From contig JAGNEZ010000025.1 in the NCBI GenBank assembly GCA_018003015.1, positions 1-64,000 of the forward strand: a stretch of 64,000 nt of DNA. The letters run 5' to 3'. Made by a program: the position numbers and the translations under genes. Under the pieces are notes generated by a model, which had not been told where the DNA came from, ran no database searches, and saw only the letters and a program-made list of their open reading frames with translations. This DNA is from Phycisphaerae bacterium (GTDB lineage Bacteria; Planctomycetota; Phycisphaerae; UBA1845; PWPN01). Below, piece after piece: positions 53,601 to 63,400 of this stretch; within the stretch, counting starts at the first letter, position 1, and each line of letters starts with the position of its first letter.

Positions 53601-54667
53601 TCATCGACCTCGACCTCGCCGTCATCGATTGGCGTCACGGTGATGGTTGCGGTCGATTCGTTGACAGGGATGGTCACCATGCCGGACAGCGTCGCAAAAT
53701 CAGTGCCGGCCGTGGCGGTGCCATCGAAGTTGTAGTACACGTCAAGGGCTTTGGAGGTGTCGCCGCCGGCTCGGGTCACGGTGAAGGTGCCTTCCGTCGC
53801 CGGTTCGGCGGCACTGGTGCCGGCCGCGATCGTTACTGTGGAGGGTGGGTAGGTCGCGATGATCTGGACGGCATTGATCTGGGAGCGGAAGGTCTGCTCC
53901 TCGCTCCGAATGATGATCTGGTCGGCGGTCAGGCCGGTGAACACGATGTAGTTGCCGATGCCGGCGGTTTCCAGGGTGTTGGCCGTGATCGGTACCTGAG
54001 TGAACACCGGTGCCGCGGCGGTGAAATTCACCGAGTCCTGGAGGAAGACATGGGGAGTCAGAACGGAGCCCAGACTGTCCGGCGGCATGGCCGTGCTGGT
54101 GGTCTCCTGAACCCAGTATTCACTTCTTCGGCCTTCGGTGGCGTCGCCGTCGCTGTAGATGACCACGCTATAGCCGGTGGCACCCGGCTGGGCGGCCAAC
54201 CACGCGGCGAGGCCCTTGACGAAGACCTGCGGGACGTTGGCGGTCGTTATGTTGCCAGTCCAGAACTGGTAAGGCGTGGTCACATCGTCGTTTGGCTTGC
54301 CGGGGGCGTCGATGTAGCCGTGCATGAGCTTGCAGTTGGGGGTCGACGTGCCGGCTCCGTCGTTCCAGATATTGGGGGAGTCCCAGGCGCAGACGATGGT
54401 CACGCCGGTGAACGTCACCTTGTTGCTGAACTTGCTGAGGGTGATGTTGCTGCCCCATCGCCCGAGGTTGTTCCAGTTGTCCTGGGCGTATCCGGGAGCT
54501 CCGGCAACTTCGTCTACTCCCAGCGAGTCGCCGCTGGTTTCCTGGATGCCGCTGCCGCTGTTGGCGACGAAGTTGATGCCGATGGACTGGGCGGGGGCAA
54601 GGCCCGCGGAAACCCCGATCAGAATAAGTCCTAACGCGACGGTCAAGCGAAAACCGAGCTGGGACAT
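50663..54667 (-). CDS. giant exported Calx-beta / DUF2341 / LamG / dockerin protein
   Basis: About 1334 residues after a signal (FRLTVALGLILIGVSAG). An N-terminal region of about 270 residues is followed by Calx-beta 1 and 2 (TVTRAGGDTSKALDVYYNF, FTFTRTGSTLFPLTLNYTV), a DUF2341 domain (YTGTEILTEFPVLVVL) and a LamG jelly roll. Calx-beta 3, a second DUF2341 (YMGATPLAEFPVLVTL) and a second LamG follow, and a dockerin-like pair (DLDTDGDVDQVDF, DTNGDGYVAAEDL) ends the protein. The half containing Calx-DUF2341-LamG is duplicated. Probable adhesin or surface-glycan binder. Two well-placed starts exist: 54667 (GAGGAGGG) and 54763 (AAAGGAG); 54667 gives the cleaner signal peptide. Confidence 0.85.
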   Translation of the reverse strand: MSQLGFRLTVALGLILIGVSAGLAPAQSIGINFVANSGSGIQETSGDSLGVDEVAGAPGYAQDNWNNLGRWGSNITLSKFSNKVTFTGVTIVCAWDSPNIWNDGAGTSTPNCKLMHGYIDAPGKPNDDVTTPYQFWTGNITTANVPQVFVKGLAAWLAAQPGATGYSVVIYSDGDATEGRRSEYWVQETTSTAMPPDSLGSVLTPHVFLQDSVNFTAAAPVFTQVPITANTLETAGIGNYIVFTGLTADQIIIRSEEQTFRSQINAVQIIATYPPSTVTIAAGTSAAEPATEGTFTVTRAGGDTSKALDVYYNFDGTATAGTDFATLSGMVTIPVNESTATITVTPIDDGEVEVDETVTVALTTAPTYELGEPSNAQINLISEDVTATITVEATDSAAAEVAGNTGTFTFTRTGSTLFPLTLNYTVSGTATGGADYAYLGGKVVIPAGQASVAVPVTPYEDGTTEGDETVMVTITSNDPQYVAGAPDSATATIADNGSWSHWTKSLDLVFAGYTGTEILTEFPVLVVLTPERVNNYAGFNADGSDLRFRSGDLSLPYEVEKWDPAGSSYVWVKVPQIAAPTDAITLVWGNTNSVLAQGGEAVWTPDYLGVWHLNTTTAEGLYYDSTGHGNDGTNYGASPVEGAIGGALSFDAASSNYVDTGNTENITYFTVMTYVRGTAAASEGATATGPVHRESNYQINWGHGTPEFNGAIAVNSTAGGWRGATMNPLEANTWYCLAGTYDGAAEAGGSLKGFRDGVLITQNTEALGIPEVETNTLKFARHAAAAQYFSGTIDEVQVLSVAKSESWVANQAASMVDNLIAFGGVVAQVQLVAADAAATELGDTGTFTLTRSGGNTSRPLTVYLTVEGTATPGKDYTALPIPVTFAGGETQINLTVSAIQDWLPLEGEETVILTLQERAIYDVAGEASATVTIQDIDSIADWKNSMRVSFSGYMGATPLAEFPVLVTLTPDKVDNYAGFAADGSDIRFTNKDQTALLPYEIERWDAAGTSLIWVKVPQLDQATTVWMHWNNPGVPAGQDAEGVWTAGYLAVYHFADEATVIDSTANDHDGTIYNSTSATGRLGLGRGFNGTDAYVDLNASFLSNLAEFTVSGWIAPEAAAFGDRMPLFGQNDLIEFGFHGGANLQAWVSAGGTWPGINVPYAYNTGEWHYVVMTGNATSLVIYLDGVEAGQVALENITNQGSSGDTAKIGTGVIDAIGADTNGWYSGLVDEIRFSGVARSAEWVAAEYAAMTGGLSACAAPRLDLDTDGDVDQVDFGLFQACFTGTVAPLTGSVCACADTNGDGYVAAEDLAAFQNCYAGPAIAADAGCLDMPQ

Positions 54668-54779
54668 GGACTGGGCCCTCCTCAATGGCCGAACGGACAA
54701 CCGGGCGACAATCCCGCGATTCCAATAGCGCGAGCGCCCGCGACAGAGGCAGGAATCCAACATGGAAATTGCTCCTTTC

Positions 54780-54797
54780 CCACGACAATTGTCGTGG
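54780..54797. promoter_or_regulatory. perfect 18-bp palindrome
   Basis: CCACGACAATTGTCGTGG is a perfect inverted repeat with no spacer. It ends two bases from the AAAGGAG ribosome site that serves the 54763 ATG of the minus-strand giant protein gene. Its symmetry and position fit a dimeric repressor operator, or an RNA hairpin that would mask the ribosome site. Confidence 0.5.
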
Positions 54798-54890
54798 AGC
54801 CACACCAGACAACCGACATGAAGACTGATCCGCAGACGTGCATGCGGGCCGGGTCAGACACCTTCGACAGACCCCCCGATGCTACAACGC

Positions 54891-54919
54891 AGTATACGCC
54901 GAAACCACCGGCCATGCAA
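54891..54919 (-). promoter_or_regulatory. candidate promoter for the minus-strand giant protein gene
   Basis: On the minus strand TTGCAT (54914-54919), 17-base spacer, TATACT (54891-54896). The leader to the ATG would be 120-220 bases and includes the 18-bp palindrome. The region 54806-55105 holds no gene; TTGATC N18 TAGACT (55019-55048) is a weaker candidate for the plus-strand gene. Confidence 0.35.
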
Positions 54920-55105
54920 GCCGGAGTTGGTGACGAGATAAGCCTTCTAGGAGGCGGAGACCGCGAAGCGCACTTCGATGAGACAGGCCTATGTAAATAC
55001 CCCATCGTCGGCCCGGACTTGATCCTCCCCCCCGGTTTGCCATAGACTATCGCTATAGAGGGTCGCAAGTCTCGTTCCTACGATCATAGGGGAGGAGGGC
55101 GTTCC

Positions 55106-58100
55106 GTGGTGAGCACCCCAACGTCTATATGCAGCCGGTCTGTCGGCTGTTTCCTGGCCATGCTGGCTGTGTTCCCTCTTGCGCCAGCCTCGCTCCAGGC
55201 CCTCGTCCTCACGGAACTCATGTTCCATCCCCTGGGGGACAATCCGGATGAGGGCGTCCACGGCGAAGAGTACATCGAGTTGTGGAACGAGACGTCGGGC
55301 TCGATCGATCTGAGCGGTTATCGGTTCACCCGCGGGATCAGCGGGGCCAACGGGGAAACGGACTACACGATTCCCAACGGCACCGTCTTGCCGGCGGGAC
55401 AGTACTTGGTGGTGGCTCGAGAGCCGGCAGCCATGGCCGCCCGGGGGGTCTCCGGGATCATCGGACCCTACGGGGGTAATCTCAGAAACTCGGGTGAGCG
55501 GCTGACGCTAGTGGATGCGGCGGGAGAAACGGTTGTAGACGTCGCTTACAGCGATCGCGGCGACTGGCCGGCGGCGGGTGATGGGACGGGTCACTCCATC
55601 GTACTCAAAGACATCACCGAGGATCCAGACATGGGTCGACACTGGCGTCTGAGCCAGTTGAAGGGCGGCTCGCCCGGTGCGGCCGACGTCGTCAAGCCTC
55701 AGACCCTTTACCTGGTCTACGCTCCCGAGCTGAAAAGCCACGGCTGCGCGACCGACTGCTCGCGGCAGCGGTACTTCAAGGGCACCGTCGAACCGCCGGC
55801 AACCTGGAAGGATGTCACCTTCGATGACTCGAGCTGGTTGATCGGCTGCGGCGGATGGGGGTACGGCGACGAGGACGATTGTACCCTGCTCAGCGACATG
55901 TACAACTACTACCTCTCCGTGTATGCCCGGGTCGGTTTCGACCTGACCGCCGATCAGATCGCCAACATGAAATCCCTGACGTTGGAGGTCCGCTACGATG
56001 ACGGCTTCGTCGCTTATCTCAACGGTCATGGCGATCCGGTCGATCGGGCCAACGTGAACGGCACGCCGCCGGCGTTCAACCAGCGGGCGTCCTCCAGCAT
56101 CGAACCGACCACGCAGACGAAGGACCTGACGTCCAAGATCGGTCTGCTTCAGGCCGGGCCCAACGTGCTGGCGCTCCAGGGACACAACTACCCGAGAAAC
56201 AGCAGCGACCTGTCGTTGATCCCCCGGCTGACCGCAGTCATCGAGCCGCCGTCCAGCTCGAACGATCCCGCCCGCCAGCTCCTGATCAACGAGATCTTCG
56301 CCGACGGCTTCGGAACCGAGTGGTTCGAGCTCTACAATCCGACCGATCAGGCGGTAGCCCTGGACGGGGTGTGGCTGAGCAACAGCGAGGACAACCTGGC
56401 GATGCAAGCCCTGCCCTCCGGAACCACAGTGCCAGCCAGGGGTTTCCTCCAGCTTCAGCAGGGCGTGGATTACAGCACCTTCAGTATTCGGACCAGCACG
56501 ACCAGCGGCCAGATCTTCCTCACCGCCCCGTCGCAGGCCTACGTGCTGACCGGCTACTGTTTCGGTACCCAGCGCACCGGATGGAGCATCGGCCGCTATC
56601 CGGACGGCGGCGACGACTGGTCCCCGATGGATACCCCGTCGCCGGAGACGTTCAACACCCGCCATCGGCTCCGCCAGGTGGTCATCAGCGAGCTCATGTA
56701 CCATCCCCTGCTGGGCGACGATGCCGGTTACGTCGAACTGTACAACACCGGCACGACCATGGTGAACATCTCCGGTTGGGAGTTCGACGGCATCGGCTAC
56801 CGGTTCGGCGACAACAAGACGCTCCCGCCCGGCGGCTACGCGGTGGTCTGCGACAACCGGACGGTAGCCTCGGCGGCCTACGGGCTGGTCTACAGCACGC
56901 TATACGGCAACTACCACGGGAACCTGGCCCGCGGTGGCGAGAAGGTCGTCCTGCTGGACGAGAACGACCTGGTCGTGGACTGCGTGACCTACACCGACGA
57001 GCCGCCCTGGCCGGTGACCCCGGACGGCACCGGAGCCTCGCTCGAACGCCGCTGCGTCAGTGACAGCTTCGAGCAGCCCTCGGACTGGGTCGGCTCGGTG
57101 GTCGGCGCTCCCACGCCGGGCGGTCCCAACCGGATGTCGGACTGCACGGTTCCGCCCACGCCGGCGGTGGTCATCAATGAGATCATGCAGCATCCCTTCG
57201 CCGATCTGCACGATGACGCGAAAACCGAGTTCATCGAAATCTACAACAACTCCGGCGCCGCGGTGAATCTGACGAACTGGCGCTTGGGCGGTGACATCCA
57301 GTTCGCCTTCCCGGACGACTATTCGATCCCCGCCGGCGGCTACCTGGTCCTCTCGTCGGACGATGCCGCCGGTCGTGCCGGCGAGGGCGGACTGTACCGG
57401 GTCTACACCCACCTTTCCGACGCCAACACGCTTGGCCCGTATGCGCCCGAACTGCCCAACGGCAACGGCGACGTGTGGCTGATCGGTGAAGACGGCCGGG
57501 TCGTCGACGCCGTCACCTACTCCGACGATTTCCCCTGGCCCAGCCTGCCGGACGGCTATGGCACGGTCGAGGGTCGAGGCTATTCGCTCGAGCGGCGATG
57601 CATGACGGCGCCCTCGGCTTCGCTGGCCAACTGGGAGGCGTCGCCCGCCGACGGGGCCACGCCCGGGGTGGCCAACAGCAAGTCCACCTGCACCCTGCCT
57701 CCGACGGTGGCCGCCCTGAGCGTCACCCCCTCGCCGGTCATGGCCACCAGCACCACGACCATCACCGCCACGATCGAGCCTTACACCGCGGTGGCCGGAG
57801 CCCAGGTCCGATACTTCGTGGATGACATCGAGAAGACCGGCGAGACCGTCTCCACGGCAATCATGTCCAACGGGGGCAACGGCATCTGGACGGCCACGCT
57901 GCCGGCCCAGGTCGCCAACAGCGTGGTGCGGTACCAGATCTGGCTGAACACCGGGGCCGGTTATGCCCGGGTCTCGCCCCGACCGGCCGGCGACGCCTAC
58001 GAATGGAACGCCTACTTCGTCGATCCGCAGATGTCCTCGCCAGAGCCGCAGTTCCACCTGTTCATCTCCAAGGCCAACTGGCAGCTCCTGTACACCAACT

Positions 58101-60433
58101 GCTCGCCCGGCCGGGTGATCGGCTCAGCCCTGAATCCGAACTGGGACGCCCAGGTTCCCGCCACGTTCGTCGCCGACGGCGTGGTCTATGATGTCTCCGT
58201 TCGATTCCAGGGCAGCCGCTGGAACCGCCTCGGCGGCGGCACGATCAACTTCTCGTGCCCGTCCTACTCGACCACCGGCCAGGTCCAGGTCCTCAGCTGG
58301 CGCATCAAGTTCCCCTCCTACCGGAAGTACAACAAGCTGGACACGATCGCCCTGCAGAAACAGGCGGGCTGGCCGCAGCGGGTCAGCTTCAAGATGTTCG
58401 AGCTGGCCGGCGTGCCCGCCCCGATCACCGACTGGGCCAGCCTGCACATCAACGGCTGCCTCTACAACGAGTACGCCTATCTCATCGAGCGACCGGCGGC
58501 CGACCTGATCCAGCGCTGGTTCGGCACAGTGGGCGACCTGTTCAAGTCCCAGGGATTCACCGGCGACGAGGGCCCGTTCAGCTGGGGCGACGAGCGGCTT
58601 ATCACCGGCTCGCTCAACGGCTACACCGAGGAGCAGCGATATGAATACACCTACGACCGCACCACCCTGACCTGGAAGGGTCGCCCCGGCGACGGCAAGT
58701 CGGATATGGTCGAGGGGCTGATCGAGGGCCTGAACGCCGCCCGGGCCCAGGGCACGGCGGCCCTGCGCGAGTTCCTGACCCAGACCTTCGACGTGGACCT
58801 GACCCTGCGTTACATCGCCACCATCAACTACGTCGGCACCTTCGACGACATGTTCCAGAACCACTTCCTGTACCGCAAGGCCGACGACGGCAAGTGGTGC
58901 ATGCTCCCGTGGGACATGGACAATACCTTGGGCGGCGCTTACGGCGAATACAACGCCCACTGGCTACGCGGGGCCAATCGCAGCGACGTCGGCAACCGCA
59001 GTGGCTGGTGGAACTACATCAAGGACTCGTTCTTCCTGGCCTACGAGGCCGAGTTCACCACCATGATGCTGTACCTCAATAACGAGGTCTACCCACCGCA
59101 GGTGATGAACTCGATCGTCGAGGCCCTGGCCGCCGAACGCGGCGTCGATCCGTCGGGCATCAAGAACCATATCCAGGCCCGCTACGACTGGCTCAATGCC
59201 AACGTGGTCATCCCGATCTGCAAGGGCGATCCGGCCGTGGTCGATGGGACGCTCTCCGAGTTCACCGTCGAAGGCCCCGATGTGGCTATCGTCAACCGCA
59301 CCACCCAGTACGAGGCCCACGCCGTCAAGCAAGGCGCCACCGTGGCCGTCGATGTGGGCGCCTGCACCGCGTGGTCCACCAGCCGGCCGGACATCGCAAC
59401 GATCAGCGACGGCCAGGTGATGGTCCGGACCGCCGATCCGCCGCCCACCCTCGACCTCGTCGCCACCGTGACCGACGCCACCGGGCCCCGGACCGCGATC
59501 AAGACCGTGACCCTGGCCATCGTTCCCACGACGAGCATCGATCTCGGCTTGATCGCCGGCGGCGGCGACGGCATCTCCTCCGATCTCCACCCCTACGCCG
59601 GCATCAACATGATCGACGGACAGTTCGAGCCGACCCACTACAACGGAGGAGTGGGCGACGGTAGCACCTTGCCCCAGCCGGTCCCCACCCCGCCGGGCTC
59701 GAACTTCGACCTGATCGATTCGGTGTTCATCCTGCACAGCGACGTGGCCATCAATCAGGCAGGCGTCCTGTGGGGCACGAACAACTGGACCAATCCGACC
59801 AACCCCTTCAACGGGGGTTCGTGGGACTTCATCCTCAACAACGCCGAGCCGGGCGAGGCCCGTCCACTCCGCCTCCTCGAGAGCGGTTCAACGGTCGAGT
59901 ATACCTCCGGCCTGGGCATTCACGCATCGGCGGGGATCACCTTCGATCTTGCCGCGATCGCCACCTATGCCAACGTCGCAGTGCAACGCTTCGTGGGCAA
60001 ATGCGGCGTGCACGCCAACGCCGGCGGCTCGGTGGAAGGTTTCGTCATCTTCTCGGATGACACCTCCGTTCTTGCCGCCTATCGCAGCGGCATCCAGTAT
60101 CAGAACAGCGACGCGTACGCCTTCGACGTCGCGGTTCCGGCGAAAGCCAGGTACCTCACCCTGGCAATCGGCTCGGGCAGTGACGGCATCGGCCTCGACC
60201 ACGGCGTGTTCGCCAACGCCTTCCTGATCACCCAGCCGTACGTACTCAATCCCTTCGACTTCGACGGCGACCGGGATGTCGACCAGGATGACTTCAACAC
60301 CTTCGCGGCCTGCCTCTCGGGACCCTCCGTTCCGCGAGCCGCCGGATGCGAGGACTGCGACGGGGACGGGGACGGCGACGTCGATCAGAACGACTTCGGC
60401 GTGTTCCAGCGCAACATCACCGGTTCGCCCTGA
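55106..60433 (+). CDS. giant exported LTD-CotH-type kinase protein with dockerin
   Basis: A 1775-residue protein with signal peptide (VGCFLAMLAVFPLAPASLQA). Lamin-tail (LTD) domains lie at about 30-145, 395-520, 525-655 and 685-860, marked by VLTELMFHPLG, LLINEIFADG, VISELMYHPL and VVINEIMQHPF. The CotH domain (about 1005-1400) has AGWPQRVSFKMFELAGVPAP, YEYTYDRTTLT and the active-site type PWDMDN (Asp1270, Asp1272). Ig-like and NPCBM-like domains follow (about 1410-1705), then a dockerin-like pair (DFDGDRDVDQDDF, DCDGDGDGDVDQNDF). CotH proteins are secretory-pathway-type protein kinases; activity here is inferred. GGAGGAGG precedes GTG 55106. The next gene starts 39 bases later. Confidence 0.88.
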   Translation: MVSTPTSICSRSVGCFLAMLAVFPLAPASLQALVLTELMFHPLGDNPDEGVHGEEYIELWNETSGSIDLSGYRFTRGISGANGETDYTIPNGTVLPAGQYLVVAREPAAMAARGVSGIIGPYGGNLRNSGERLTLVDAAGETVVDVAYSDRGDWPAAGDGTGHSIVLKDITEDPDMGRHWRLSQLKGGSPGAADVVKPQTLYLVYAPELKSHGCATDCSRQRYFKGTVEPPATWKDVTFDDSSWLIGCGGWGYGDEDDCTLLSDMYNYYLSVYARVGFDLTADQIANMKSLTLEVRYDDGFVAYLNGHGDPVDRANVNGTPPAFNQRASSSIEPTTQTKDLTSKIGLLQAGPNVLALQGHNYPRNSSDLSLIPRLTAVIEPPSSSNDPARQLLINEIFADGFGTEWFELYNPTDQAVALDGVWLSNSEDNLAMQALPSGTTVPARGFLQLQQGVDYSTFSIRTSTTSGQIFLTAPSQAYVLTGYCFGTQRTGWSIGRYPDGGDDWSPMDTPSPETFNTRHRLRQVVISELMYHPLLGDDAGYVELYNTGTTMVNISGWEFDGIGYRFGDNKTLPPGGYAVVCDNRTVASAAYGLVYSTLYGNYHGNLARGGEKVVLLDENDLVVDCVTYTDEPPWPVTPDGTGASLERRCVSDSFEQPSDWVGSVVGAPTPGGPNRMSDCTVPPTPAVVINEIMQHPFADLHDDAKTEFIEIYNNSGAAVNLTNWRLGGDIQFAFPDDYSIPAGGYLVLSSDDAAGRAGEGGLYRVYTHLSDANTLGPYAPELPNGNGDVWLIGEDGRVVDAVTYSDDFPWPSLPDGYGTVEGRGYSLERRCMTAPSASLANWEASPADGATPGVANSKSTCTLPPTVAALSVTPSPVMATSTTTITATIEPYTAVAGAQVRYFVDDIEKTGETVSTAIMSNGGNGIWTATLPAQVANSVVRYQIWLNTGAGYARVSPRPAGDAYEWNAYFVDPQMSSPEPQFHLFISKANWQLLYTNCSPGRVIGSALNPNWDAQVPATFVADGVVYDVSVRFQGSRWNRLGGGTINFSCPSYSTTGQVQVLSWRIKFPSYRKYNKLDTIALQKQAGWPQRVSFKMFELAGVPAPITDWASLHINGCLYNEYAYLIERPAADLIQRWFGTVGDLFKSQGFTGDEGPFSWGDERLITGSLNGYTEEQRYEYTYDRTTLTWKGRPGDGKSDMVEGLIEGLNAARAQGTAALREFLTQTFDVDLTLRYIATINYVGTFDDMFQNHFLYRKADDGKWCMLPWDMDNTLGGAYGEYNAHWLRGANRSDVGNRSGWWNYIKDSFFLAYEAEFTTMMLYLNNEVYPPQVMNSIVEALAAERGVDPSGIKNHIQARYDWLNANVVIPICKGDPAVVDGTLSEFTVEGPDVAIVNRTTQYEAHAVKQGATVAVDVGACTAWSTSRPDIATISDGQVMVRTADPPPTLDLVATVTDATGPRTAIKTVTLAIVPTTSIDLGLIAGGGDGISSDLHPYAGINMIDGQFEPTHYNGGVGDGSTLPQPVPTPPGSNFDLIDSVFILHSDVAINQAGVLWGTNNWTNPTNPFNGGSWDFILNNAEPGEARPLRLLESGSTVEYTSGLGIHASAGITFDLAAIATYANVAVQRFVGKCGVHANAGGSVEGFVIFSDDTSVLAAYRSGIQYQNSDAYAFDVAVPAKARYLTLAIGSGSDGIGLDHGVFANAFLITQPYVLNPFDFDGDRDVDQDDFNTFAACLSGPSVPRAAGCEDCDGDGDGDVDQNDFGVFQRNITGSP

Positions 60434-60472
60434 CCGGAAGGACCAGGGGGATAGCCCGAAGGAGAATCAGCC

Positions 60473-63400
60473 ATGTCGCGGTGTTCGGAACGCCTGCACC
60501 GTGCGGAATGGATGGTGGCCCTGGTTCTGATTCCGGCGATGCTGCCCGCGGTCCGGGCGGCGGCGGAGACGGTTCTGCCCTCTACGTACTGGCGCAACAC
60601 CGCGACCTTCCCGAGCGACGCCTTCCGGGCCCCGGCCTCGCAATCCGGCGACCCCGGCTGGATCAAGTTCCTTGTCTTCACCAGCGACCCGACCAAGGTC
60701 TACTTCCAGGACAGCAGGCAGTACCGCTTCCACTACGACTTCGCCACCGCCCTGGTCTCCGAATACATCGGCATGAGCACCGAGCAGTTTGACCAGATCA
60801 CCCTCTACGCCCAGGGCCAGAAGGCAATCCTCGGTTCTGTGATTCTCCCCTATTGGACATCGTATCAACCGGCGGCCGAGCAGATCCAGGAATACGGCAT
60901 CCAGCTCGTCCGGCAGAATGCCTACGATCCCGCCCAGGTCGTGACTCTCTTCAACCTGGTCAAATCCAAGGTGGTCGCCGCGGCCGGTGTCCAGGCCTAC
61001 TACTTCCCCAGCTACGAGCAGATCGCTTCCGCCGAGGTGCACCGCCAGTACCTCGCGGATCACGGCGTGCAGGTCAGCTCAACGAGCCGCTGGGCCAAGG
61101 GCAACGTCGCCTACGCCCGCGGCTGGGCCCTGGGAACCCTGAAGAGGTTCCCTGCGGCCGATATCGGCCACGCCTATCGCTCCGGCCAGCTGGCCCCGAA
61201 CGACATCCTCCTGACCGACGGCATACCCGCGGAGGTGCCGATCCTGGCCGGGATTGCCACCCTGGCACCCGCCACACCCAGCTCGCACGTCGCCATCCTG
61301 GCCAACACCTACGGCATCCCCTTCGTGTACCTGGCACTGCCGGATGACGCCGACCGGGCGGAACAGCTTGTCGGCCGCCAGATCGTCTTGCGGGCTTATG
61401 GGAACACCAACGACTGCGACGCCCGGCTGATCGACGTGCAGGACATCCTCACCCCCCAGCAGATCGAGGAGATTCTGGCCCTCAAGGTGCCCGCACCCCT
61501 GAAGATCAGCCCGGTGACGCCCTTCGGCGCCTACAGCGCTCCGGCCGACGGGCTCTGGCCGGCCGACATCCGTTACTTCGGGGGCAAGGCCGCCAACTTC
61601 GGACTGCTCCGGCGCTCCATCCCCGCCAACAGCCCGGTCGCGACCGCCCTGTCCTTCGACCTCTGGAACGAGTTCCTGGACCAGACGCTGACCAACGGCC
61701 GGACGCTCCAGGCGGAAATCGACCGGCGCCTCGCGGGAGTAACCTATCCTCCGGCGGATATGTCCGCCCTGTCGGCCACGCTGGAGAGCATTCGCGAGGA
61801 CCTGTTCAAGAGCAGATCGGCCACCAGCTTCAGCCCGGCCGCGCAAAACGAGATCATCGCCATCCTGCAGGATCCCCAGTATCACTTCCAGCCGAACCGC
61901 AACATCCGCTTCCGCAGCTCCACCAACATCGAGGACAGCGCGCAATTCACCGGCGCGGGCCTGTACGACAGCTTCAGCGGCTGCCTCGCGGACGATCTCG
62001 ACGACGACGAACTCGGACCGAGCCGATGCGACGCGTCCGAGCCCAACGAGCGCGGCGTGTTCCGAGCGATCCGCAAAGTCTTCGCCAGCTTCTACAACGA
62101 CAATGCCTTCCTGGCACGGCTGCGCTACGGCCTGGACGAGAACCAGGTGGGCATGGCCTTGCTGGTGCATCACTCGACACCCGACGAATTCGAGCTGGCC
62201 AACGGCGTGGCGACGCTGGTGCGAAACGGTTCAAGCCAGAGCCAGATCACCCTGGTAACACAGAAAGGCGCGGTGTCGGTGACTAATCCTGGCGACGGCT
62301 CGATCCCCGAGGAAGTCCACGTCCAGGTCTATTCCTTCGGCAGCTATCTCACCCTCGTGGGGTACTCGAACCTCGTGCCGCTCGGGGCAACAGTGCTCAG
62401 CTGGGAGACGGAGTATCGCAACCTGAGCGGCCTGCTGCTGGCGGCCGGCAACGCGTTCGCCGCCGCCTCCGGCAAGAGTCGCTTCACTCTCGACTTCGAG
62501 TACAAGAAGGTGCTGCCCGACGAAACGCTGTGGGTCAAGCAGGTTCGCGAGCTTCCGCAGGCCAGCACGACGGCCAGCATCACGCCATTCCTGATCGGCG
62601 AGCCCGCGCCATTCACCCTGTTCCAGGGCGAGTATGCCGACGTCTTCGCCAACCACCGGCTCAAGTCGAAATGGACCGTGACCACCCGGAGCATGTGGCT
62701 GACCGAGGCTCATCTCGCCGCCGGACTTTACGCCAACGTGGCGATGGAGTATGTCGACAGCGAAGGCAACGTCCGGACCATCACCGGTCTGCCGTCAGAT
62801 TGGCCCGAGGCATCTCATGACTACCCGGATAGTGCCGTGGTCGACAGTTGGTCCCTGGCCGACATGGGCAACCCGCGCCGATATACCCTGCGGGTCGGCG
62901 ACGCAGGCAATCTGGTCGCGCCGTCGCAATGCCCCCTGCTGACCATCCGGGATCTCGGCCTGCAGTCCGGTTTCGGAGCCGGCGTGCTGGAACTCCAGGC
63001 GGACCACGACCGGCCGGTGCCCAGCTGGACCTGGTCCGGAGCCGGCACCACGAGCACCGACCACGGCCGCCTGATCCCCCCCTTCGAGCCTCAACCAGGC
63101 GACGAGCTGATCACCCGGAAGCTGATCGGCCCCAAAGGCGTTTCCGCAACCACTCAGTACTACTGGCCAGTCCCGCCGGGAGGAATCGCCGCCGGCTATA
63201 CCGCTCCGCTCGCCCGCTTCGTCGAGACCCAGATCGCCGGCTACACCACCACCCCAATCGTGCTCCACGGGTTCTACGCCCAGACCTACAAGCCGGAACA
63301 CCACAACTTCGGCGAGCATTTCATCTTCGAGCCCGGGCTCGAACCGGATTTGTCGCCTGCCATCCTGCAGGAACTCCGTGACCGCAACATCCGGCTGATC

